Below, in pieces: positions 9,023 to 15,477 of a stretch of 44,616 bases of DNA. Within the stretch, counting starts at the first letter, position 1, and every line of letters starts with the position of its first letter. The translations under genes and the position numbers were made by a program. The DNA is taken from assembly GCA_905478325.1 (NCBI GenBank), contig CAJQIB010000050.1, positions 1-44,616 on the forward strand, in the 5' to 3' direction. Origin of the DNA: an uncultured Flavobacteriales bacterium (GTDB taxonomy: Bacteria; Bacteroidota; Bacteroidia; Flavobacteriales_D; Sanyastnellaceae). The notes beneath the pieces were generated by a model. That model did not search any database. It had not been told where the DNA came from and saw nothing but the letters and a program-made list of their open reading frames with translations.

Positions 9023-9760
9023 TCAGTTTTCCGAGTGTGTTTGCTTCAAGGTGTGGACCAATGCTTTGAAATAATCTGTTGCATGCAGCATCCGACTTCC
9101 ATACCAGCTAAACGCTTCTCCATCCACTAAAACTGGTGCGCCGATGTTCGCGCTGAATTCAGACAGGTGCTTCTCTTTGAATGGAAAAGGTTCAGTAGGC
9201 AGCATGATCCAATCTGCTTTCGTTTCCATCCATTCTTGGCTTTCCGGCTGAGGGTAGCGTCCTTCCGTCCATTGCCCGCCGACGTTCTCGATGCCCCACC
9301 ACCGCATAACATCGCTGATATAGGTATCGCTGCCTGCAATCATCAAAGGCGCTTTCCACACAACATAAGCGGCTTTAGAATGGATGGGGCGTTTCGTACC
9401 CCAAGCTTCTTGAATTCGACGGACCCATAGCTCGCCAGCTTCCGGCTTCCCAACGGCCAAAGCAATGCGTTTCGCTTCATCCCAGGCGCTTTCTACAGTG
9501 CGCACATCGGTCAGTAGCACTATGCAAAACGCTTGGCATGCTTCAACCTGTTCCCTGTCGTTTTCCTCCAGGTTGGCAATGATGAGGTCCGGTTTGAGGT
9601 CGGCAATTTTAGAAGGGTTGATACTTTTTGTGCCTCCAATGGATGCAATGTGCTTGACGGTATCATCTGGGCGAACACAGAACTTTGTTCTTCCCACGAC
9701 GTGCCCCCCTATATCCAAAAGGTATTCCGTCCAACTTGGTACAAGGCTCACGATGCGCAT
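9023..9760 (-). CDS. BtuF-like ABC-transporter substrate-binding protein (helical-backbone metal receptor)
   Basis: The 245-residue protein matches the class III periplasmic-binding fold (cobalamin/iron-siderophore receptors). It starts at once with the first domain (MRIVSLVPSWTEYLLDIG), has the IGGTKSINPSKIADLKPDLII motif near residues 40-60, and a second lobe with NVGGQWTEGRYPQPESQEW. The ATG at 9760 is chosen because the domain starts there and a perfect TACCTTTG box ends 4 nt upstream. There is no signal peptide or lipobox, which is odd for a binding protein; Bacteroidota homologues of this short form exist, but their role is unclear to me. No permease or ATPase gene is adjacent. It is divergent from the patatin gene. 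Confidence 0.82.
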   Translation of the reverse strand: MRIVSLVPSWTEYLLDIGGHVVGRTKFCVRPDDTVKHIASIGGTKSINPSKIADLKPDLIIANLEENDREQVEACQAFCIVLLTDVRTVESAWDEAKRIALAVGKPEAGELWVRRIQEAWGTKRPIHSKAAYVVWKAPLMIAGSDTYISDVMRWWGIENVGGQWTEGRYPQPESQEWMETKADWIMLPTEPFPFKEKHLSEFSANIGAPVLVDGEAFSWYGSRMLHATDYFKALVHTLKQTHSEN

Positions 9761-9764
9761 GAGG

Positions 9765-9772
9765 CAAAGGTA
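9765..9772 (-). promoter_or_regulatory. -7 box TACCTTTG of the BtuF-like gene
   Basis: This is a perfect TAnnTTTG on the minus strand, 4 nt before the ATG at 9760. Such close spacing implies a leaderless or nearly leaderless transcript. Confidence 0.6.
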
Positions 9773-9794
9773 TGCAGATGATGAGGTCACGTCC

Positions 9795-9802
9795 TACCTT
9801 CG
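9795..9802 (+). promoter_or_regulatory. -7-like box TACCTTCG of the patatin gene
   Basis: It matches TAnnTTTG at all but one position and ends 4 nt before the ATG at 9807. It faces away from the minus-strand box at 9765-9772, only 22 bp away, so the two promoters must overlap. Confidence 0.5.
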
Positions 9803-9806
9803 CGTT

Positions 9807-12119
9807 ATGCGTGAGAATTGGATTCGGTACATGGTGTGCTGGTTGGCCATCTTTTTGATGTCCCCCAAAATGGGATTCAGTCAGTCGGACCGAGCTCCTT
9901 TTCGCATTGGGGTCGTCCTGAGTGGAGGAGGTGCCAAAGGCGCTGCGCATGTTGGTTTTTTACAAGCCTTGGAAGACGCGGGCATTGTTCCAGACTGCAT
10001 CGTTGGCGCGAGTGTCGGCGCCTTGGTAGGAAGCTATTATGCAGCCGGTTGGAGTCCCTCAGAAATGAACGTGTTGCTTTCTTCGGAAGCATTTAAAATG
10101 CGCCTTGTTGGAGAGGCTCCTTGGGAATTCGGATTTAAAGAATGGTCTTCGAACCCCAGTTTCATTCAAATAAAATTGGCCAGTGGAGGAGGCCTTGTGA
10201 AGGGCAATTTGATTTCAGGATTGCCAATTGACTGGGCTTTGATGGAAGAGCTAGGCCCTGCTGAAGCGGACGCGAAAAGTCAATTTGATCAGTTGTTCAT
10301 TCCGTTTCGCTGTGTTGCAAGCGATGTCGTGATGAAGCGGGATACCGTTTTTTCGAGCGGAAATTTGGCCACAGCTGTGCGTGCTTCTGTGGCTTTTCCT
10401 TTTTATTTAAAACCCATTTGGCTGGACGGTAAGCCGCATTATGATGGAGGTTTATATAACAACTTTCCCATCGATGTGCTGGAACGTGAATTTCAACCCG
10501 ACTTCATGATTGGCTGTTCTGTCGCGGACGACATCATTGCCATGGAATCGGATGATTTGGCAGTTCAGTTAGAGGCGATGATCTCCCGTCCGCCAAAGTC
10601 ATATGAGACCAACGATCACATCGCAGTGGTCCAACCTAACTTGGAGCTAGGAACTTTTGATTTTGACCGTTCGAATGATGCTGTTCTGGCTGGTTTCGAG
10701 GCCACTCAAGCCATGATTCCTCAGATACTGTCCCAGCTGACTGCATTGGGATGGGAGCCGGATTCAATGGGGCAGGAGGGGCGTCGGTTGGCATACAAGG
10801 AGAACTTACCAACTTTTCAAATTGACACCGTGGTGCTTAAGGGACTGAAGCCCAATCAACAGAAATATGTAGAGTCATTGGTTCTTGGGCGTGTCGCTTC
10901 GGAGAGAACCCGTTCGGTGAAGCGAAACTTGTTTTTATTGGAATCCGACGAGCACATCGGTGACCTGCGCCCTGAAGCACGCTACAATGCAGCAACGGGA
11001 TTTTTTGATGTAGAAGTTGACGTAAAGGAGGAGCGAGATTTGGGGTTAGAGGCAGGCGGTAATATCTCGTCTCTTCCCGTGAGCTTTGGATTCGCTTCGG
11101 CCAGTTACAGTCGATTTGGACGTGTTCCGATGTCGTTCAAATTTTCAACCTCATTTGGCTCCTTGTACAGTTCAGCATTGTTGGCCGGTCGATTTGATTT
11201 TCATGGTGCTGTTCCATGGGCTGTTCAACCTTACTACCTGCTTCATCGCTGGAATTATGTCCGAAGTTTTTCTACTTTCTTTCAAGACGTACGACCGAGT
11301 TTTTTACTCGCTAATGAAGTGGAATTCGGGTTGCGATTCTTGATCCCAACGGGCAATCGCAGTGTTTTAGAATTGCATCAAGTACGTCTTAAAACGTCTG
11401 ATTTCACTTACCCCAATTGGGAGTTTAATCCGTCAGACACCACGGACGTAGAGCGTTTCAGTGGATGGGTCATCGGCATTGATTGGATTCAGAACTCATT
11501 GGATTCAAGGCAATTTCCGCGTGAAGGCAGTGCGCGGAGTTTGAGGATAAAACGTTTTGACGGAATAAATGAAGCGGTATATGAGGACGCCAATCCATTT
11601 TTTTCGCGTGTGGATACATCCTCAGTCCAGGTGGGTTTCTACCGATTAGCGGCCGATTTTGAGCAGTATGTCAGCGTGAAAAAGAAGTTGAGTTTAGGGG
11701 TCAAGATAGCAGCACGGCTTTCAGATGAAGGGGTTCGGTCCACGTACCGCGCCTCGCTGGTTCAGGCCACACCTATGGAGCCCATGCCCGGGGCGAAGAG
11801 TCTGTTTTTGGAAAATTATCGGTCGTTTAATTTCATTGGATTAGGAGCTGTTGTGGATCTCCAATTGGGGGAGACGATGTTTAGATGGAGAACGGAATAC
11901 CACGGGATGTTTTTATGGGAATGGTTGAAGGACTCGGCAAAAGGACCCGTGATCTTGGGCAGAAATAGCAGGCGTTATATGGCAGGCTCTTGGCTGGTCT
12001 GCGACACGCAAGCCGGTCTGTTTTCTTTCGGTGCTGAATACTTTCCAGAGGAGCGAAGTCCGCTGTTGGTCGAGTTTTCGTGGGGCTATCGTCTTTTTCA
12101 ATCTTCCATGCGCCGTTGA
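9807..12119 (+). CDS. Patatin-like phospholipase fused to POTRA and BamA/TamA-type beta-barrel
   Basis: The 770-residue protein has a signal peptide (hydrophobic residues ~8-20, cleavage near GFSQ). A patatin domain follows at ~32-245 with the oxyanion loop GGGAKG, nucleophile motif GASVG (Ser69) and catalytic DGG (Asp213), so the Ser-Asp dyad is intact. A POTRA-like segment starts near residue 336 (FQIDTVVLKGLKP), and a C-terminal ~360-residue beta-barrel of the surface-antigen (Omp85) type begins at EERDLGLEAGGNISSLP. This is the layout of PlpD-type (type Vd) autotransporters, so the lipase may be displayed or act at the outer membrane. The open frame extends far upstream, but 9807 is chosen for the signal peptide and the TACCTTCG box 4 nt before it. 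Substrate unknown. Confidence 0.93.
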   Translation: MRENWIRYMVCWLAIFLMSPKMGFSQSDRAPFRIGVVLSGGGAKGAAHVGFLQALEDAGIVPDCIVGASVGALVGSYYAAGWSPSEMNVLLSSEAFKMRLVGEAPWEFGFKEWSSNPSFIQIKLASGGGLVKGNLISGLPIDWALMEELGPAEADAKSQFDQLFIPFRCVASDVVMKRDTVFSSGNLATAVRASVAFPFYLKPIWLDGKPHYDGGLYNNFPIDVLEREFQPDFMIGCSVADDIIAMESDDLAVQLEAMISRPPKSYETNDHIAVVQPNLELGTFDFDRSNDAVLAGFEATQAMIPQILSQLTALGWEPDSMGQEGRRLAYKENLPTFQIDTVVLKGLKPNQQKYVESLVLGRVASERTRSVKRNLFLLESDEHIGDLRPEARYNAATGFFDVEVDVKEERDLGLEAGGNISSLPVSFGFASASYSRFGRVPMSFKFSTSFGSLYSSALLAGRFDFHGAVPWAVQPYYLLHRWNYVRSFSTFFQDVRPSFLLANEVEFGLRFLIPTGNRSVLELHQVRLKTSDFTYPNWEFNPSDTTDVERFSGWVIGIDWIQNSLDSRQFPREGSARSLRIKRFDGINEAVYEDANPFFSRVDTSSVQVGFYRLAADFEQYVSVKKKLSLGVKIAARLSDEGVRSTYRASLVQATPMEPMPGAKSLFLENYRSFNFIGLGAVVDLQLGETMFRWRTEYHGMFLWEWLKDSAKGPVILGRNSRRYMAGSWLVCDTQAGLFSFGAEYFPEERSPLLVEFSWGYRLFQSSMRR

Positions 12120-12133
12120 TTCGGCGGTGTAGC

Positions 12134-12141
12134 TACTTTTG
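12134..12141 (+). promoter_or_regulatory. -7 box TACTTTTG of the Gfo/Idh/MocA gene
   Basis: Perfect TAnnTTTG located 4 nt before the ATG at 12146, and 14 bp after the stop codon of the patatin gene. The next gene therefore probably has its own promoter. Confidence 0.6.
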
Positions 12142-12145
12142 CATC

Positions 12146-13174
12146 ATGAGTACAGTGAAATTTGGAGTCATTGGAGCGGGCCATATTGGAAAACGTCACA
12201 TGGAGATGATTCAACGCCATGCGGGCTTTGAATTGGTCGCTTTTGCAGACATCCGCTCCGCTGAAGCTTGCGGTGTGAACTCTGAAGCTCAAGGATACTC
12301 CTCTGATGTTGATATGCTTGCAGCCCATCCTGACTTGGATGTTGTCTGTATTTGCACGCCCAACGGACTCCATGCTGAACAAGCAATCCGTGCCATTCAG
12401 GCGCGATGCCATGTGGTCATTGAAAAGCCCATGGCGTTGAACCGCCATGACGGCGAGCGCATCTTGCACGAGGCGTTGTCGAAAGGCAAACAGGTCTTTT
12501 GCGTCATGCAAAATCGGTATTCACCGCCATCAGCCTGGCTCAAGGAGGTCGTGAATTCGGGCGTATTGGGGCGGATTAACATGGTGCAAGTCCAATGTTA
12601 TTGGAACAGAGATGACCGGTACTATGGAAAGATTCCATGGAAGGGTAAAATGGACATGGATGGCGGAACGCTATTCACTCAATTCAGTCACTTTGTCGAT
12701 TTGATGTACTGGATCTTTGGTGACATTCATCAAATCCAAAGTCGCTTTGCCGATTTCACACACCAAGAAAATACGGATTTCGAAGATTCAGGCTTGATTA
12801 CGTTTGAATTCGTTCAGCACAAGGCACTGGGCGCACTTCACTTTTCTACGTCTGTAGCCGATCAGAATTTCGAGTCGAGTGTGACCATTTTGGCGGAGAA
12901 GGGAACCATTAAAGTCGGAGGTCAATACATGAATGAGATCGAGTATTGTCAGATTCAAGACTACACGATGCCTGAATTGCCTCCTTCCAATCCCGCCAAT
13001 GACTATGGACACTACAAAGGATCGGCAGCCAATCACGGATACATTTTTGAAAACATTGAAGCGGCCTTAATTGGAGGCGGGGAGATCACGACGAATGCCT
13101 TGGAGGGTTTGAAGGTTGTGGACATCATAGAGCGCATGTATGCTGCGGGAAATCGCCCATTGAAAAATCAATGA
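12146..13174 (+). CDS. Gfo/Idh/MocA oxidoreductase, WlbA/WbpB-like sugar dehydrogenase
   Basis: The 342-residue NAD(P)-dependent dehydrogenase begins with a Rossmann motif (GVIGAGHIGKRH, residues 6-17) and has the EKPMALN motif that carries the conserved Lys near residue 95. The C-terminal domain (NRYSPPSAWLKE; YWNRDDRYYGKIPWKGKMDMDGG) resembles UDP-N-acetyl-2-amino-2-deoxyglucuronate dehydrogenases such as WlbA/WbpB, which feed 2,3-diamino sugar synthesis for lipopolysaccharide. The specific substrate is inference. The start follows a TACTTTTG box by 4 nt; the open frame continues upstream into the patatin gene without a better start. Its stop overlaps the ATG of the following glycosyltransferase (ATGA), fitting a surface-polysaccharide role. 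Confidence 0.9.
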   Translation: MSTVKFGVIGAGHIGKRHMEMIQRHAGFELVAFADIRSAEACGVNSEAQGYSSDVDMLAAHPDLDVVCICTPNGLHAEQAIRAIQARCHVVIEKPMALNRHDGERILHEALSKGKQVFCVMQNRYSPPSAWLKEVVNSGVLGRINMVQVQCYWNRDDRYYGKIPWKGKMDMDGGTLFTQFSHFVDLMYWIFGDIHQIQSRFADFTHQENTDFEDSGLITFEFVQHKALGALHFSTSVADQNFESSVTILAEKGTIKVGGQYMNEIEYCQIQDYTMPELPPSNPANDYGHYKGSAANHGYIFENIEAALIGGGEITTNALEGLKVVDIIERMYAAGNRPLKNQ

Positions 13175-14316
13175 TCATAGCGAATGTGGTGTTGAATAAC
13201 TTCACTCGGGATAACCGTGTGTTGAAGATTTCACAATCGTTACAGGCAATGGGACATGATGTTACCGTTGTTGCCCTTTCAGGAGAGGGATTGTCCAATG
13301 CAGAAATGCACGCATCGGGCTTTCAAGTGGTACGTGTTCGTTGCACAGCCAATGGATTGCCCAGAGGGTTTGTTTTTGGCCTGATCAAATTCGCAGAACT
13401 TTCATTGCGTCTTGTTTGGAGCTACCGAAAAGTGGACGTGTGGCATTGCAATGACATTGAAGCCTTCGTACTGGGGCTATTTGCCAAGGTTCTCAATCCA
13501 AAGCTTCTGCTCGTTTATGACTGCCACGAATTTGAATCGGAGCGGAATGCGAAGTCAAGCGTAGAGAAGAAATTGGTTGGTTGGCTCGAACGCCGTTTCA
13601 TTCGATTCGCTAAGCAGGTGTTTGTGGTGAGTCCTTCCATTTTAAACGCGTATCAAGAGCGCTACAAATCCCACGGATTACCTGCCATAGCACTTTTGAG
13701 AAATGTTCCTCACGCGAATCCATCGGTGATAGTTTCGGAGAAGCAATTGCGCAAATCCCTTGACCTAGCGCCTGAGGCTTTTGTGGCCTTGTATCAAGGG
13801 GCGTTTACCTATAATCGTGGCATTGAGCAATTGCTCACGATGGCCAATGACATGAAAGACGATGGCATCCAATTTGTGTTTATGGGTTACGGTCCTTTAG
13901 AGCCTGTCGTTCGGGAAGCGGCAAATCGATTGGATTGGGTTCACTTGCATCCCGCAGTGAGTTATGAAGACGTTCCACGATACAGTGCTGATGCGGACGT
14001 CGGATTGGTTTCTGTCAAGCCAACCTGCCTCAGTTATTTGTATTGTTTACCAAACAAGCTGTTCGAATACATTCAGGCCGGTTTGCCTATCATGGTCAAT
14101 GATCTTCCAGATTGCCAATCTCTACTATCGGAATATGGCATTGGCATTGCTGTGCAACCAGATACACCTGAACAATGGCGTCAGGAGTTGATCCAGTTGA
14201 AGAAGAACATCCGCGAAGGAAATGTTGACTTCAGTGCAGGTTTGGGCCGTGCCCAATCTGAATTGACGTGGCAGAGTGAGTCCGCGGTGCTGAAAGACGT
14301 TTATGTCTTGGATTAG
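13171..14316 (+). CDS. Glycosyltransferase family 4-like protein
   Basis: The 381-residue GT-B fold enzyme lacks a signal peptide. The N-terminal half has VDVWHCNDIEAFVLG and LLVYDCHEFESERN. The C-terminal donor-binding half has LYQGAFTYNRGIEQLL and VFMGYGPLE, then the segment LPNKLFEYIQAGLPIMVND (residues ~291-309), in which the E-x7-E nucleotide-sugar site is represented by only one clear Glu. The family transfers sugars from nucleotide donors in polysaccharide or LPS synthesis. Translation is coupled to the upstream dehydrogenase by a 4-bp overlap. It converges on the next gene with overlapping stop codons at 14313-14316. Confidence 0.92.
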   Translation: MIIANVVLNNFTRDNRVLKISQSLQAMGHDVTVVALSGEGLSNAEMHASGFQVVRVRCTANGLPRGFVFGLIKFAELSLRLVWSYRKVDVWHCNDIEAFVLGLFAKVLNPKLLLVYDCHEFESERNAKSSVEKKLVGWLERRFIRFAKQVFVVSPSILNAYQERYKSHGLPAIALLRNVPHANPSVIVSEKQLRKSLDLAPEAFVALYQGAFTYNRGIEQLLTMANDMKDDGIQFVFMGYGPLEPVVREAANRLDWVHLHPAVSYEDVPRYSADADVGLVSVKPTCLSYLYCLPNKLFEYIQAGLPIMVNDLPDCQSLLSEYGIGIAVQPDTPEQWRQELIQLKKNIREGNVDFSAGLGRAQSELTWQSESAVLKDVYVLD

Positions 14317-15077
14317 CCTCCAATCGAGCGACGAACAGCCTGAACTTCACGGTCATCAGAAAACAGCATGTCGGTGGCGTCGAGCCATTCCCGCGCTCCC
14401 GTCAGGTTACCTTCAGCCGCGAGCATTTCAGCGGTATAGATGACTCCGTATTTCAGCAAGTCAACCTGGACGTCTTCTAACCCTTTTCCGCCATACTCGA
14501 TAAGCAGCTGCTTGGCCAAGTCCCAAGACTCGCCAGCATCGCGTTTCGCTTTGGTTCTCCAAAGGACCGTGCCGTACATCAACCAAGCTCCAGGATCTTC
14601 TACGTCCAACGAGTACATGTATTTGTAATACGACTTGGCCTTGGTGTATTTCTCATCGTCCACATAGACTTCCGATTGATTCATCGTGGCTCGGCGCAAG
14701 TCATTGAAGTAATCGGTGTAATCGCTGACGTGCTCTTTTTGCTTGTCTTTCTTAACAAATTTAGAAGCGTATTTCAGCGCATTTTTCAGACCATTTGAAT
14801 ACTTCTCAAGTAAATCAGCATCACTGGACTCTGAAATTTTGAAAAAAGCCATGGACATAAAGACATAGGGAAGGGGCTCTTTGGATGTTTTGTCATCTTC
14901 GGTATACCTAATGGCCTTGTACAAAACCTTTTCAAACTTTCCATCGACCATCCACATCAAGAGTTCATCAAAGTCCTCCTGCGGAATCAAAGGTGGTTCC
15001 TCATCGTCGTACTGTGCAAATGATAAAACCGGTGCTGTCAAAACGCAGCCAATGAAGAGGAGATGTGATAGTTTCAT
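14313..15077 (-). CDS. Secreted helical-repeat (TPR-like) protein of unknown function
   Basis: The 254-residue product starts with a clear signal peptide (MKLSHLLFIGCVLTAPVLSFAQ). The mature part is all-helical and charged, with TPR-like periodicity (KAKSYYKYMYSLDVEDPGAWLMYG; EMLAAEGNLTGAREWLDA). No named family is recognised; similar periplasmic TPR proteins are common in Bacteroidota. ATG 15077 is chosen for the signal peptide; the frame stays open upstream to 15173, but that part lacks coding character. Two TATCTTCG boxes on the minus strand upstream (15103-15124) are promoter candidates. Confidence 0.83.
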   Translation of the reverse strand: MKLSHLLFIGCVLTAPVLSFAQYDDEEPPLIPQEDFDELLMWMVDGKFEKVLYKAIRYTEDDKTSKEPLPYVFMSMAFFKISESSDADLLEKYSNGLKNALKYASKFVKKDKQKEHVSDYTDYFNDLRRATMNQSEVYVDDEKYTKAKSYYKYMYSLDVEDPGAWLMYGTVLWRTKAKRDAGESWDLAKQLLIEYGGKGLEDVQVDLLKYGVIYTAEMLAAEGNLTGAREWLDATDMLFSDDREVQAVRRSIGG

Positions 15078-15102
15078 GGATGGGATGTTCCAAATAGTGT
15101 GC

Positions 15103-15124
15103 CGAAGATAACATGTCGAAGATA
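15103..15124 (-). promoter_or_regulatory. Paired TATCTTCG boxes upstream of the helical-repeat gene
   Basis: TATCTTCG occurs twice on the minus strand (15110-15103 and 15124-15117), each one mismatch from TAnnTTTG. The proximal copy ends 25 nt before the ATG at 15077. Either could be the -7 element. Confidence 0.4.
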
Positions 15125-15302
15125 ATGAGTCCTCAGTTGCATCGCAATATCCGTCTGAGAAGTGAAATGGCAATGCAATGCAATCCGAATGCTTGATTTT
15201 TTCGATCTCTCAGAACATATTTTTTAGTAAAACGGGGTGCTGTCGAATTTTTGAAATCCCATTGTTCACGGTCAGAACGAGTCCTGAGTCTTGCTCGGGA
15301 TA

Positions 15303-15324
15303 TGACTCAAAACGTTATGAGTCA
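15303..15324. promoter_or_regulatory. 22-bp near-perfect palindrome (putative operator)
   Basis: TGACTCA (15303-15309) and TGAGTCA (15318-15324) flank AACGTT (15311-15316), itself palindromic and sharing the same centre. Only the A/A pair at 15310 and 15317 breaks symmetry. Additional TGAGTC words lie 15-20 bp upstream. It lies 154 bp before the TonB-receptor start and 226 bp from the divergent gene. Looks like a dimeric regulator site. Confidence 0.5.
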
Positions 15325-15464
15325 GACGTGTATGAGCTGTCGTGTGTGGCATGGTTTATCTTTTCTTTCTTGTTTGATCCAAGAGGGTGAGTGCGCGTCT
15401 TGAGCTTAGAATTTTTTATAGGAGGATTAACAAGTCGCTTCGCGTCTGTCGGACTTAGATTCTG

Positions 15465-15472
15465 TAAATTCG
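15465..15472 (+). promoter_or_regulatory. -7-like box TAAATTCG of the TonB-receptor gene
   Basis: One mismatch from TAnnTTTG, ending 5 nt before the ATG at 15478. Confidence 0.45.
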
Positions 15473-15477
15473 CGTCC

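Larger units (their letters stand above)
15078..15477. other. 400-bp intergenic region between divergent genes, with palindrome
   Basis: No gene is supported here, although the plus frame is open from 15391. The region holds two minus-strand TATCTTCG boxes at 15103-15110 and 15117-15124 (14-bp repeat), a short CAATG triplication near 15170-15182, GAGTC words near 15279-15290, the palindrome at 15303-15324, and the TonB-receptor promoter box at 15465-15472. Confidence 0.6.

Noticed and set aside
14313-14316. Overlapping convergent stop codons as a possible frameshift or assembly error
   Set aside because: Both proteins have complete, normal ends; tight convergent packing is common in this window.
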